39,102 bases of DNA from Verrucomicrobiota bacterium (GCA_003218135.1 QHNQ01000020.1:1-39102), one strand, 5' to 3'. Positions 1 to 7,967 are shown, counted from the first letter of the stretch. The notes: generated by a model not told the origin, from the letters alone. Translations and numbers: made by a program.

Positions 1-87
1 AATTTCCGATCAGAACGGCTATTCAACGCTTTCGGAATTTAGGCGCGAACCGCATTTCCAAGTACAGACTTGCACCCTTGAGGTGAG

Positions 88-660
88 TTGTTGGTGCGCG
101 AGATGCAGAGCATATTGGCAAAGTCTATGAAGGATTCTGTCGTCAGAGGATGCCTGCTGCAGCTTCTCTATGAACGTCGAAGCGAAGGTTCCATTCCGTT
201 CGGCCAAGGTGAGCAGGCGGTCCTGCCGCCAGGAGGCATAAATCACCGTGACTGGCTGCGCGCCTTGGCCCAGCTTTCAGAGTATCACCTCATCGACTGT
301 ACCGCTCTTGAGGATCAGACCGGGATGGGCCTGCTGTCCGGCTTTGCTAAGATAAACGACTTCGGAGTCAAAGTGCTCGAAGGTGGTGTCGCGCCCCCGA
401 TTTCGATCTCTATCGATAAGAGCCGGCGAACCACCGTTCCCCGGCGGCAAACGCCGACCGCGCCGAGCACTCCGCAGCAGCAGCAAGTGATTATGAAGGC
501 ACTGGAGAAAGTGATCACTGCGATCAATCAAGCCGATGTGTCGGAGCAAGAGAAAAATGAAGCGAAAACTTTGTTGCGAAGACTGCTGGGTAGCAAAGCA
601 GCGGTTAGCGTATTAGGCCCTGGCGCGCAATCCCTCGCCGCGAAGTATTTCACGGAATAA
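88..660 (+). CDS. Unrecognised protein, winged-helix-like N-terminus, helical C-terminus (190 aa)
   Basis: I do not recognise this family. The frame opens with TTG at 88, preceded by GAGGTGAG, a plausible ribosome binding site; GTG 94 and ATG 103 are alternatives. Residues about 10-75 read as a small helical/winged-helix unit. A low-complexity linker rich in Thr, Pro and Gln (about 115-135) follows, then an amphipathic charged helix (about 135-170) and the ending AAKYFTE. There is no signal peptide or membrane segment. The next frame downstream is a ParE-like remnant, so a role near a toxin-antitoxin locus is possible but unproven. The coding call rests on length, the ribosome binding site and unbroken frame. 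Confidence 0.6.
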   Translation: MLVREMQSILAKSMKDSVVRGCLLQLLYERRSEGSIPFGQGEQAVLPPGGINHRDWLRALAQLSEYHLIDCTALEDQTGMGLLSGFAKINDFGVKVLEGGVAPPISISIDKSRRTTVPRRQTPTAPSTPQQQQVIMKALEKVITAINQADVSEQEKNEAKTLLRRLLGSKAAVSVLGPGAQSLAAKYFTE

Positions 661-691
661 AGCAGACAGCGGGCGTCAAAGATTCGCTCAC

Positions 692-901
692 TTGGCCGTT
701 CGATTGGAAGGCCCGGTTCTTCTAGCAATCGAACAGCTATCTGCTGCGCCGGAGATGGGCCCGAGACTACCACAAAGGCCAAGCACGCGATTCTTTCCAG
801 TCGGTTCCTACCTGATCATTTATCGGCTGGATGAGGGACTACGCGCCGTGCGGATTCTGCGCTTCTGGAACGCAGCGCGCGGCAGACGGCCGACGCGCTG
901 A
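692..901 (+). pseudogene. ParE/RelE-type toxin remnant lacking its N-terminus
   Basis: The translated C-terminal half resembles the ParE/RelE fold: a proline-rich turn, then strands reading VGSYLIIYRLDEG and VRILRFWNAARGRR, which match the usual 'Y-R-x(n)-V-x-I-L-R-x-x-x-x-A-R' ending. The usual first 30 or so residues (two helices before the sheet) are absent; upstream codons in this frame run into the preceding gene without a convincing start. The TTG at 692 is only the first permissible start. No antitoxin gene sits directly upstream. I read it as a decayed toxin, though a short active variant cannot be excluded. Confidence 0.55.
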
Positions 902-912
902 CGGCCCCGGGA

Positions 913-2291
913 TTGCGCCAATCGCCCCTACCTCTTTCGTGTGAAATCGTGTCTATTCGTGGTCGAATAAAAAAGCCTCCAATCGTGGATGGCCTATCGG
1001 TCGTTGTCGTGTGTGCATTGGTAATGTTGAGCGGAAGCGCACGCGCGGCCGACGCGATGAATGCTGTCGCCGAGCGCTACGTGCATCTCGTGCTCGCCCT
1101 CGGGCAACATGATCCGGATTACGTTGATGCGTTTTACGGACCGGCCGAGTGGAAGACCCAGTCGGAGAAGGAAAAGAAATCGCTAGATGTGATCGGCGCC
1201 GAGGCGGCGGAATTGAGCGCGACGCTGGCGAAAACGCCCGACGCGGGAACAAGCGGAGATGAGGTGCTCAAATTGCGGCGCGAATATTTGCAGAAACAAA
1301 TCTCCGCACTCGCGGCGCGGGTGCGGATGTTGAAGGGCGAAAAATTAAAGTTCGACGACGAATCGCGCGCGCTTTACGACGCCGTTGCGCCGACTTATTC
1401 GGATTCGCATTTTATCCAGATCATCAAACAGCTCGAGGCAAAAATTCCGGGTCCGAGCCGGACTGGCGATTCGTTGTGGGAGCGCTACGAGATGTGGCGC
1501 AAGCCGTTTGTGATTCCGAAGGAAAAACTCGATTCTGTGTTTCAACTTGCAATCAAGGAATGCCGCGCCCGACGCTGGCGCACGTTGCGCTTCCGCCGAA
1601 CGAGAGTTTCACCGTCGAGTACGTGACCAATAAGCCGTGGGGCGGTTACAATTGGTACAAAGGCAATTTCCACAGCGTGATTCAAGTGAATACTGATCTC
1701 CCGATCTACATCGATCGCGCGGTCGATCTCGCGGCGCACGAGGGTTATCCCGGCCATCACGTTTACAATTCGCTGCTGGAAAAGAACCTGGTCCGCGATC
1801 GCGGCTGGATGGAGTTTTCAGTTTACGCTCTGTTCTCACCGCAATCGCTCATCGCCGAAGGGACGGCGAATTTTGGCAGAGACGTTGCGTTCCCGACTAA
1901 GATCGAGCGAATGAAGTTCGAGAAGGAAGTCTTGTTTCCCGCCGCAGGAATCGATGCATCACGCGCAGACGAATATTACGCTGTGCAGGATTTGATGAAG
2001 GACCTCAACTACGCGGTAAACGAAGCGGCCCGCAGGCTGATCAACGGCCAGATCGATGAGAACGCCGCGGCCCACTGGTTGCAAAAATACACCGTGGCCG
2101 AGCCGGCGCGCGCGCAGCAACGGGTGAAATTCATCCAGCGTTACCGAGGCTACGTGATCAACTACAATCTCGGCGAAGAGATGGTGAAACGTTACATCGA
2201 GAAACGAAGCGGCGCCGATCCCGAGAAACGTTGGAGCGAATTTGGCAAGCTGCTCGCGTCGCCGCGATTACCGAGCGGGTTAACGGATTAA
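913..2291 (+). pseudogene. DUF885 family metallopeptidase-like protein, frameshifted
   Basis: Two overlapping frames together make one DUF885 protein of about 459 aa. The first half (to about 1570) has a hydrophobic export signal, VVVVCALVMLSGSARA. The best start is probably GTG 985; TTG 913 only opens the frame. The second half carries the family signature AAHEGYPGHHVYN, a putative zinc site, followed by a helical C-terminus ending RLPSGLTD. The reading frame moves by one base near 1571, inside the expected string E-C-R-A-R-T-L-A-H-V: one frame gives ECRAR and the other gives TLAHVALP. A single missing base explains this. It may be a real mutation or an assembly error; both halves otherwise look well conserved. 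DUF885 proteins are exported, poorly characterised hydrolases. Confidence 0.8.
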
Positions 2292-2302
2292 TCAGGAACC
2301 CA

Positions 2303-2345
2303 GGAAACCAGGAAAGTGAATAAATCTCCTGGATTCATGGTTTCC
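2303..2345. repeat. Word-built inverted repeat after the DUF885 gene
   Basis: GGAAACCAGGA (2303-2313) pairs with TCCTGG (2327-2332) and again with GGTTTCC (2339-2345), giving two alternative stems with loops of about 13-29 nt. The flank contains further copies of the word AGGAA/CCAGG. It lies 12 bases past the stop of the DUF885 gene and could act as a transcript end, but there is no clear T-run. It belongs to a class of intergenic quasi-palindromes seen elsewhere in this window. Confidence 0.6.
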
Positions 2346-2484
2346 AGATTCCATCTTCTTTGAGGGAGATCGAAGTGGGGGAAATCAAAGCGGGGTCGCG
2401 TCTATGAGCTCCGACGATCAGGTACTCAACGCCGTGGAAGTTTAGTAACGCGATAAACTCTTTCGAGTCGTTGCTCAGGGGCAT
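2335..2484 (-). pseudogene. Truncated nucleotidyltransferase (DUF6036/MNT-like) remnant, 49 aa
   Basis: On the minus strand an ATG at 2484 opens a frame reading MPLSNDSKEFIALLNFHGVE then YLIVGAH. This is the recognisable N-terminus of small nucleotidyltransferase-fold proteins, whose next residues should give the catalytic G-S/D-x-D region. Here the sequence departs after VGAH and stops at 2335-2337 inside the neighbouring inverted repeat, so the catalytic part is missing. The start overlaps the end of the upstream 58-aa gene, the close spacing expected of a two-gene unit. Family placement rests on about 25 residues. Confidence 0.55.
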
Positions 2485-2602
2485 GGTTTAGGAGTTCGAG
2501 GAGAATTGCCAGACGCTCTTGGGGAGTAAGCCTTTTGTAGAAATTGCCGTCGGCTCTCTCTGCTTCCTCGAAGCTGCGGAATTTCGTAAGCGTCTTCTCC
2601 AT
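2426..2602 (-). CDS. Small conserved-looking protein, 58 aa, partner of the nucleotidyltransferase remnant
   Basis: The minus-strand ATG at 2602 gives a 58-residue highly charged helical protein beginning MEKTLTKFRSFEEAERAD and ending LERVYRVTKLPRR. It overlaps the start of the downstream nucleotidyltransferase remnant by 59 bases in another frame. Small charged proteins of this type are, to my recollection, encoded just ahead of DUF6036-type nucleotidyltransferases in Verrucomicrobiota, perhaps as a partner protein; that memory is unchecked. The gene looks intact although its partner is broken. It faces away from the plus-strand toxin-antitoxin operon starting at 2756. The interval 2603-2755 shows nothing I can name. 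Confidence 0.6.
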   Translation of the reverse strand: MEKTLTKFRSFEEAERADGNFYKRLTPQERLAILLELLNHAPEQRLERVYRVTKLPRR

Positions 2603-2755
2603 TGCTCATCAAGTTTAACATGCGATTGCAGGTGCGCGAAGTTGTCTTTCGAGCTACCGAAGCCGTTTGACATTCGCACGAGCAAGGTAGTGGCAAGTGA
2701 CTCTTTACTCGATTCCACAATTGCTGAGACAATTGCGACGCGGTAAAGTTGGTCA

Positions 2756-2956
2756 ATGAGTTTGGCTGAAATCCAGAGCGCGATCGAGCGACTCTCGTTC
2801 GAAGAGCGGGCTGAGCTTGCGGCGTGGTTGCACGGCTGGAACGATGACGAATGGGACGAGCAAATGAAGCGCGATGTGGCGAGTGGTAAACTCGACACTG
2901 TTCTGCACGAAGTAGAAGAGGACATCAAAGCGGGGCGCGTTCGCGAGATGCCGTGA
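2756..2956 (+). CDS. Type II antitoxin-like protein (66 aa)
   Basis: A short acidic protein starting MSLAEIQSAIERLSFEERAE, then LAAWL. The pattern 'I-x-x-A-I-E-x-L-S-x-E-E-R-x-E-L-A' is typical of small addiction-module antitoxins with an N-terminal helical region and a disordered acidic tail (here about residues 28-60, rich in D, E and K) that wraps the toxin. Its stop codon overlaps the start of the toxin gene (GTGA), the usual translational coupling of antitoxin-first operons. It would neutralise the downstream RelE/ParE-type toxin and probably repress its own promoter. Start is ATG 2756; no strong Shine-Dalgarno is seen. Confidence 0.75.
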   Translation: MSLAEIQSAIERLSFEERAELAAWLHGWNDDEWDEQMKRDVASGKLDTVLHEVEEDIKAGRVREMP

Positions 2957-3228
2957 CCTCCAGAACGCACCGGCGTTTCTGGCACGAGTTCAATCGACTC
3001 CCAGCTCACGTCCAATGTCTCGCTCGAGAGAAATTTCAACTCTGGCTGCGTGACCCGTTACATCCATCGATGCAGTTCAAGCCGCTTATTGGAAACGTCT
3101 GGTCAGTGCGAATAGGAGATCACTATCGCGCGATGGCACAGAAGCACGGCGATCTCGTCGTCTGGTTTTGGATCGGCACCCACGAAGAATACAACAACTT
3201 CGTCAGGCAACTGCGGGTAGCCGGTTAG
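2953..3228 (+). CDS. Type II toxin, RelE/ParE family (91 aa)
   Basis: The protein has the compact RelE/ParE layout: N-terminal helices (RRFWHEFNRLPAHVQCLARE), a region reading HPSMQFKPLIGNVWSVRIGD, and central strands HYRAMAQKHGDLVVWFWIGTH, ending EEYNNFVRQL. Length is normal for the family. The GTG start at 2953 overlaps the antitoxin TGA (GTGA), so the two are co-translated. RelE members cleave mRNA on the ribosome and ParE members poison gyrase; the WFWIGTHEEY ending resembles RelE-like members more, but the target cannot be assigned. Its stop codon abuts the stop of the convergent gene at 3229 with no base between them. Confidence 0.8.
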   Translation: MTSRTHRRFWHEFNRLPAHVQCLAREKFQLWLRDPLHPSMQFKPLIGNVWSVRIGDHYRAMAQKHGDLVVWFWIGTHEEYNNFVRQLRVAG

Positions 3229-3660
3229 CTACTCCGCCATCGTCTCGCCCGATCCCCCAATGGTAGCGGGAAAGTCTTTCATCTTTGGCAGTCCGTCTCT
3301 TATCGGCAGCACCGTTTCCGCGTAATTGAGATGCACCGTTGGCTTGAACGTGAAGTTGCTGAGCGGCACGCGAATATCGGCCAGGCCGAGCGTGGGATGA
3401 TCGATCATCACGTGGCCGCCGCACTTGGTGCAATACCGGCGGTCACTCAACTCGCTGGCGTGGAATTTACCGAGAAATTGCGCGCCTTGGCTAATCTTCA
3501 CAGTCTCGGGTTTCCACAACGTGAAGATGCTGACCGGCGCCGTGCAATAACGCCGGCACTCGTTGCAATGACAGTAACCCATGTCGAGCGGCTCACCGGT
3601 CGCTTCGACTTCCACCGCCCCGCAGTAACATCGGCCTGTATGCCTCTCCGCCATGATCAA
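3229..3660 (-). CDS. GFA/CENP-V domain protein (zinc-binding, glutathione-dependent formaldehyde-activating enzyme-like)
   Basis: A 143-aa single-domain protein of the GFA fold. The zinc-binding cysteines are all in place: CYC near residues 11-13, CHCNEC at 30-35 and CTKC at 77-80, followed by GGHVMIDHP. The family is named after an enzyme proposed to join formaldehyde with glutathione, but most members, including short ones like this, have no proven reaction. The start is ATG 3660 or ATG 3654, which differ by two residues. It is convergent with the toxin gene and ends exactly where that gene ends. No operon partner is evident. Confidence 0.85.
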   Translation of the reverse strand: MIMAERHTGRCYCGAVEVEATGEPLDMGYCHCNECRRYCTAPVSIFTLWKPETVKISQGAQFLGKFHASELSDRRYCTKCGGHVMIDHPTLGLADIRVPLSNFTFKPTVHLNYAETVLPIRDGLPKMKDFPATIGGSGETMAE

Positions 3661-3728
3661 GATATTTAATCAGCAAAATAGGAACGCAGGAAGCGCTTTT
3701 TCTTTATTCCTAAGGTGCCTCATTTTTG

Positions 3729-3752
3729 CTCGACGGCTTGGAAGCCGTCGAG
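3729..3752. repeat. Perfect 11-bp inverted repeat
   Basis: CTCGACGGCTT (3729-3739) and AAGCCGTCGAG (3742-3752) form a perfect 11-bp stem with a two-base centre. It lies in the gap between the divergent GFA and oxygenase genes, about 20 bases before the oxygenase start, and would fold in the oxygenase mRNA leader if transcription began upstream. Function unknown; it may be a repetitive palindromic element or a regulatory hairpin. The word AGGAACGCAGGAAGCGC at about 3681-3697 nearby echoes the repeat at 2303. Confidence 0.75.
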
Positions 3753-3771
3753 CCTTGGTGTAGCGTCGCGA

Positions 3772-4419
3772 ATGCTTTCGATGCTCGAGCTGGAGAAATT
3801 TCGGAACACTCCTCTCACTAGCGAACCATTTGACTTCTTGATCGTCCCTGAATTTGTGAAACCCGACGTGCGCGCTGCGATCGACAAGGATTATCCTGAG
3901 GTGAGTCGACCCGGGAGTTTTCCTTTAGGCGAGGTCAGTTATGGGCCCGCGTTTACAAAACTCGTCGAAGAAATGCGCAGCGACGAATTTCGTCAGGCGT
4001 TTGAGGAAAAGTTCAACGTCAATCTCGCCAACCGGCCGGACATGATCACTGTGCGCGGTTGTTGCAGCGAAAAGGACGGCAAAATTCACACTGATTCGGA
4101 GACGAAGATCATCACGATCCTTATCTACATGAATTCCGGTTGGGAATCTTCCGGCGGCCGGCTTCGGTTACTGCGTTCCGGAAACAATCTCGACGACATG
4201 CTTCTTGAAGTGCCGCCGACGGAAGGCACGCTGCTGGCGTTCCGTCGCAGCAACAATTCGTGGCACGGTCACAAGCCCTTCTCTGGGCCGCGTCGGGTGA
4301 TCCAATTCAACTGGGTGACCAGCGAAGCAGTGGTGCGCCGCGAGCAGAATCGCCATCGGTTTTCGGCATGGATGAAAAAACTCCGCGGCGCGTTCTCGGG
4401 CGAGAAAAAGGCCGCCTAG
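3772..4419 (+). CDS. 2OG-Fe(II) oxygenase superfamily protein (215 aa)
   Basis: The protein shows the double-stranded beta-helix oxygenase signature: the iron-binding H-x-D at HTD (about residues 106-108, in GKIHTDSETK), a distal histidine in SWHGH (about 165-167), and the 2-oxoglutarate-binding arginine in GPRRVIQFNW (about 174). It probably hydroxylates a substrate using Fe(II), O2 and 2-oxoglutarate; the substrate is unknown. ATG 3772 (or ATG 3781) was chosen because an upstream start at 3715 would translate through the 24-base palindrome at 3729-3752. The C-terminus is basic (MKKLRGAFSGEKKAA). The next gene in the same direction is a heptosyltransferase, so a cell-surface sugar role is possible, but the word repeat between them weakens an operon claim. 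Confidence 0.85.
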   Translation: MLSMLELEKFRNTPLTSEPFDFLIVPEFVKPDVRAAIDKDYPEVSRPGSFPLGEVSYGPAFTKLVEEMRSDEFRQAFEEKFNVNLANRPDMITVRGCCSEKDGKIHTDSETKIITILIYMNSGWESSGGRLRLLRSGNNLDDMLLEVPPTEGTLLAFRRSNNSWHGHKPFSGPRRVIQFNWVTSEAVVRREQNRHRFSAWMKKLRGAFSGEKKAA

Positions 4420-4442
4420 TTTTGCTCGCCGACCTCGAAGAA

Positions 4443-4518
4443 AACGCCGAACGCCCAACATCGAACGCCGAACTATCTCAATTTGACGTTGAGCGTTGGG
4501 CGTTGAGCGTTGGACGTT
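4443..4518. repeat. Word-built quasi-palindrome between the oxygenase and heptosyltransferase genes
   Basis: The left arm (4443-4473) is made of near copies of AACGCCCAACATCG, and the right arm (4488-4518) of near copies of GTTGAGCGTTGGGC. The arms are imperfect reverse complements, with about 23 of 31 positions pairing. The spacer is about 14 bases. It sits just after the oxygenase stop. The same frame stays open through it, but its repetitive nature argues that it is not coding. Confidence 0.65.
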
Positions 4519-4541
4519 ACGGTTTTTGTGCGAGACAGCAA

Positions 4542-5723
4542 TTGAAGAACCAAATCGAAAACGCACCGATAAGGAACGCGAAGTCGGAACTCCAATCCGC
4601 TGAGTTCTCGCGCATTTTGCTGATCAAACCATCAGCGCTCGGCGACGTGGTTCATACGATTCCGGTGCTGGTGAAGCTGCGAGCGCGTTATCCGCGTGCA
4701 CGGATCGACTGGCTTATAACGCCGGAGAACGCCGAGGTCGTGCGTCACCATCCGGCGCTATCGAATGTCGTTCTTTTTGCGCGACGCGATTTCTCGAAGC
4801 GCGGCCACAGATGGCGGGCGATGCTGGCGTTTCTCGATCTGCTCAAGCAAATCCGTCGCGCGAAATATGATCTGATCATCGACATGCATGGCCAGGTACG
4901 TTCGGCTTTGTTCGCACTCATCAGCGGGGCGCGTGTGCGCATCGGATTTGATCGGCCCGTGAAATTTTCACGTACGATTTCTGCGGAGCACGATCTCAAA
5001 AATATACCGAGCCACGGCTGGCGCGGGGCGCGTGAAGGTTCATGGATCGCGTACACGCATCGCATCCCGATTCAGACCCTCGATGTTCATGCAATCGATC
5101 GTTATCTTTGGGTCGGAGAATTGCTCGGATTCGATGACAATCCGCCGGACCTGACAATTCACCTTTCACCGGAAACCGTGCGCAATGTGGAACGATTACT
5201 TGAGGAGCGCGGTGTGCCCGCTGGCAAACCACTTGTTGTTTTGGTGCCCGGAACTATTTGGGAAACCAAGCATTGGACCATTGAAGGATTTGCAGGTGTC
5301 GCGCGCGAGTTCCTCCGCGAAGGATTTGCCGTGACTCTCGCGGGAACGAAACGTGACGAGACGCGATGCCGGCTGATCGCTGCGGCCGCTCCCGGAGCTT
5401 GCGATCTTTGTGGCAAGACGACGCCGGCAGATTTGGCGGCGCTGATTCGCCGCGCAGAGGTGGCAGTGACCAATGACTCTGGCTCGATGCATGTCGCCGC
5501 TTCCTTGGGTAAACCGATGGTAAGCGTGTTCGGACCGACGAATCCGGTTCATATTGGGCCTTACCAACGTCCCGAATCGGTGGTTCGCATGAATCTGCCG
5601 TGTTCGCCATGCAATTATAAGCGGCTAAGCCAATGCCCGTTTGATCACGCCTGCATGAAACAGGTTAGCTCCGCAATGGTCGTGGAGCGCGTGCGGAAAA
5701 TTATGACGGTCAAATCAAATTGA
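4542..5723 (+). CDS. Glycosyltransferase family 9 (LPS heptosyltransferase-like)
   Basis: A GT9 protein that would transfer ADP-heptose or a related sugar to the lipopolysaccharide inner core on the cytoplasmic face of the inner membrane. The N-terminal Rossmann domain opens with RILLIKPSALGDVVHTIPVL. The C-terminal nucleotide-sugar domain has the hallmark NDSGSMHVAASLGKPMVSVF followed by GPTNP. A late Cys cluster (PCSPCN ... QCPFDHACM) is common in WaaF-like members. The frame is open far upstream, but that part overlaps the oxygenase gene and the word repeat. TTG 4542 was chosen as the first permissible start after them; no ribosome binding site settles it. Whether it is heptosyltransferase I or II cannot be told. 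Confidence 0.87.
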   Translation: MKNQIENAPIRNAKSELQSAEFSRILLIKPSALGDVVHTIPVLVKLRARYPRARIDWLITPENAEVVRHHPALSNVVLFARRDFSKRGHRWRAMLAFLDLLKQIRRAKYDLIIDMHGQVRSALFALISGARVRIGFDRPVKFSRTISAEHDLKNIPSHGWRGAREGSWIAYTHRIPIQTLDVHAIDRYLWVGELLGFDDNPPDLTIHLSPETVRNVERLLEERGVPAGKPLVVLVPGTIWETKHWTIEGFAGVAREFLREGFAVTLAGTKRDETRCRLIAAAAPGACDLCGKTTPADLAALIRRAEVAVTNDSGSMHVAASLGKPMVSVFGPTNPVHIGPYQRPESVVRMNLPCSPCNYKRLSQCPFDHACMKQVSSAMVVERVRKIMTVKSN

Positions 5724-5831
5724 TCGGTTGCCTTGCGATTCGACGACCGATGTTGTTTACATTGATCGGCTCTGTGTTGCGCGTGATGGGTCGCCGTCAG
5801 CGGCTATGCGCGTCAGCTTCGAGAAACAATC

Positions 5832-7967
5832 TCAATAAAGATCGTACGCTTCGACTAGAGCAACTCCGGTGGTGTTATTTACCCCGCGCACAATCGCGGT
5901 GTAGTTACCCGGTGCCAGGTTTGCAATGATCGCAGATTCGCTCGGGTCGCCTGGAGCATGGCCGCTGTTCTGAATATCGTCGACCTGGTCCTGGGTGATA
6001 ATCCCGCCGATGATGGTAGTCTGCCAGTTATCATTGGAGGCAATCAAAGCTCCATTGCCGTCGTGCAGTTCCAATGTCGGATTGGCTAGTGGATTGGGAA
6101 CGCCATACTGACTGAGCTCAGGCCCAATGGCACGAATAATCACGCTCCTTGGTGTAGTCCCCTGGACAATGAATCCTCCAATCATCACGTTGTCACCTGT
6201 CTGCACCAAGCTGCGAGTGCTGATGTTACCTAGAATTGAGCTAACATCCGGACTAAGATCGTACACCTCCACCAGAGCAACTCCGATCGTGCTGCTTACG
6301 CCACGTACGATCGCGGTGTAGTTACCCGCTGGCAGATTGGCAATGATCGCAGATTCTCTTGAGTCCCCAGGAGCGTGACCGCTATTCTGAATATCCTGGA
6401 CCTGGTCTTGAGTGATGATCCCACCGATGATGGTGGTCTGCCAGTTATCGTTGGAGGCAATCAAAGCTCCATTGCCGTCGTGCAGTTCCAATGTGGGATC
6501 AGCCAATGGATTGGGAACGCCGTACTGACTGAGCTCAGGACCAATGGCCCGAATAATCACCCTCTTTGGTGTAGTCCCTTGCACGATGAAACCGCCAATC
6601 AGCACGTTGTCACCTGTCTGCACTAAGGCGCGCGTGCTGATATTGCCTAGCACTGTCCGATTAAGATCATAACCAATGACGTCCAGGTTGATGCCCTCGG
6701 GCGAGGTAGTCGTGACATCAGAGAATTGTCCCGTGCAAGCAAACGCATTTTGGACATATGGTTGCGTCTGCGGACAGTCCTCACTCAACCAATCGCCGAA
6801 ATCGCCGCTGGAGTCCTGATTGAAACCGACAATGTTGGTGCTGCCGGAGTCGATCGAAAAATACCGTGAGCCTGTCCGACTGACATTTCTTTGTCCGGCA
6901 GACGACCAACTGAACAGGTCTTGTGGTCGGAAGTTAGAGAGCATTGCATTGGATCCAAAACCGATAATTTCATCGATTTCGTGCTCCGTCGAACGTTGTG
7001 CGTCGAAGTAGCCGGCACTGACCGGTCGGCTGAACAGAAATGGGTGCGCTGAATTAAGGGTAACGATGCCATCATACGGTCCGCCCAGATGGCCGTTTTG
7101 AGCAATAGCAGGAGGAGTGTCCAGCCCCACTGATCGCCCGTTCGCACTCGACGGCTTGATGCTTGCAGCTAATGCAGTGCCGGGCAAACTCGCGTTCGCA
7201 AGAAAGTCGTTATTCGTTCTTGCATCCGCCGTCAGAGCATTGACAAACGTGTTCCACGGAATCGTGTACACCGCGAAGTCACTCTCTGAAAGAACCCCAG
7301 GCGGCAAAGGAGTGCCATCTGGAGCAGTGGTTGCGTAGCGAAAAAAAATCGGGATCGTAAATGGATCATCGAACAGCGATTCGTAAATCGAAATGGCCCG
7401 GGTGATCATCGCCTCGATGGCAGCGGCGTCTGGATCATTCGTGATAGAACTGTCAAACGTCGGATTAATGATCAGCCCCGTGGTGGGCGCCGTAGCACCC
7501 CGCATCGGCTGCGAGTAACTGGCCAGACCGTTGTTAGTGTAAGGCCGTACTCGATAATAATAAGTCGTCCCTGGATTTAATCCGGTCACGACTTGCCGAA
7601 TTACATTTCCCACATCCAAATCGCGATAGCCGCCTACGTAAGTAGTGAAGGAGTCGCTCGTCGAGACGTCCAGCAGGTAACCCTTCGCGCCGCTGGCGCT
7701 CTGCCAAGTCGCCGTAAAGGTGCTGCGCGTTGGTGGCGGCGCCGAGAAAGTTCCTACGCCCGCGGCAATTTCGCGTGCGCTTGGAAACTGAAGCGCAAGT
7801 TCTGAGGCAGCCTGGGTTTGGTGTGTCGCGACACTGGGTTCGAAAGACGTGCGAGAAACGAGGTTGTGCTGTGGCAAATTGATGTTGCCAGCGAGTGCGG
7901 CCAGCCCCAGCGCAAAAGCACCAAAAACAACTGAACAAATTATCGAAAAGCCACGCCGCCTGCTCAT
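5832..7967 (-). CDS. Secreted metalloprotease-like protein with FnIII domain and two C-terminal repeats (711 aa)
   Basis: Residues 1-27 form a signal peptide (SIICSVVFGAFALGLAALAG). A fibronectin type III-like domain occupies about 78-160 (LNPGTTYYYRVRPYTNNG). The central domain, about 165-435, resembles the NF038122-type metalloprotease family and has STEHEIDEIIGFGS near 327-340. Residue 333 is Glu where HExxH enzymes carry the second zinc His. The C-terminus is two near-identical units of about 135 residues, each beginning LGNISTR and containing a stretch ending SQYGVPNPLA and a YTAIVRGV strand; such units are common in Verrucomicrobiota exported proteins. Activity is uncertain. It is probably transcribed alone; the transglycosylase gene lies upstream on the same strand, separated by about 100 bases holding a palindrome. 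Confidence 0.82.
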   Translation of the reverse strand: MSRRRGFSIICSVVFGAFALGLAALAGNINLPQHNLVSRTSFEPSVATHQTQAASELALQFPSAREIAAGVGTFSAPPPTRSTFTATWQSASGAKGYLLDVSTSDSFTTYVGGYRDLDVGNVIRQVVTGLNPGTTYYYRVRPYTNNGLASYSQPMRGATAPTTGLIINPTFDSSITNDPDAAAIEAMITRAISIYESLFDDPFTIPIFFRYATTAPDGTPLPPGVLSESDFAVYTIPWNTFVNALTADARTNNDFLANASLPGTALAASIKPSSANGRSVGLDTPPAIAQNGHLGGPYDGIVTLNSAHPFLFSRPVSAGYFDAQRSTEHEIDEIIGFGSNAMLSNFRPQDLFSWSSAGQRNVSRTGSRYFSIDSGSTNIVGFNQDSSGDFGDWLSEDCPQTQPYVQNAFACTGQFSDVTTTSPEGINLDVIGYDLNRTVLGNISTRALVQTGDNVLIGGFIVQGTTPKRVIIRAIGPELSQYGVPNPLADPTLELHDGNGALIASNDNWQTTIIGGIITQDQVQDIQNSGHAPGDSRESAIIANLPAGNYTAIVRGVSSTIGVALVEVYDLSPDVSSILGNISTRSLVQTGDNVMIGGFIVQGTTPRSVIIRAIGPELSQYGVPNPLANPTLELHDGNGALIASNDNWQTTIIGGIITQDQVDDIQNSGHAPGDPSESAIIANLAPGNYTAIVRGVNNTTGVALVEAYDLY
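5835..6650 (-). repeat. Tandem duplication inside the metalloprotease gene (period 417 bp)
   Basis: The DNA at 6234-6650 and 5835-6233 encodes two consecutive copies of one domain, 139 and 133 aa, with only about 20 differing residues by eye. Long stretches are identical at DNA level as well, for example around CCAGTTATC and CAAAGCTCCATTGCCGTCGT in both. This points to a recent duplication or gene conversion rather than ancient domain repetition. Copy one carries a short SPDVSSI linker at its end; copy two ends the protein at EAYDLY. Confidence 0.9.

Noticed and set aside
2488-3039. Long open frame of 183 codons on the minus strand
   Set aside because: It covers the plus-strand antitoxin/toxin pair and the 58-aa gene in other frames, has a biased Ser/Arg composition and no family features. 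The competing genes have clear homology and proper junctions.
4260-4541. Upstream extension of the heptosyltransferase frame
   Set aside because: It overlaps the end of the oxygenase gene and reads through the word repeat; the known family N-terminus begins only near 4600.
5724-5831. Possible small gene between heptosyltransferase and metalloprotease stops
   Set aside because: Only 108 bases between two convergent genes with no start plus ribosome binding site and no recognisable product.
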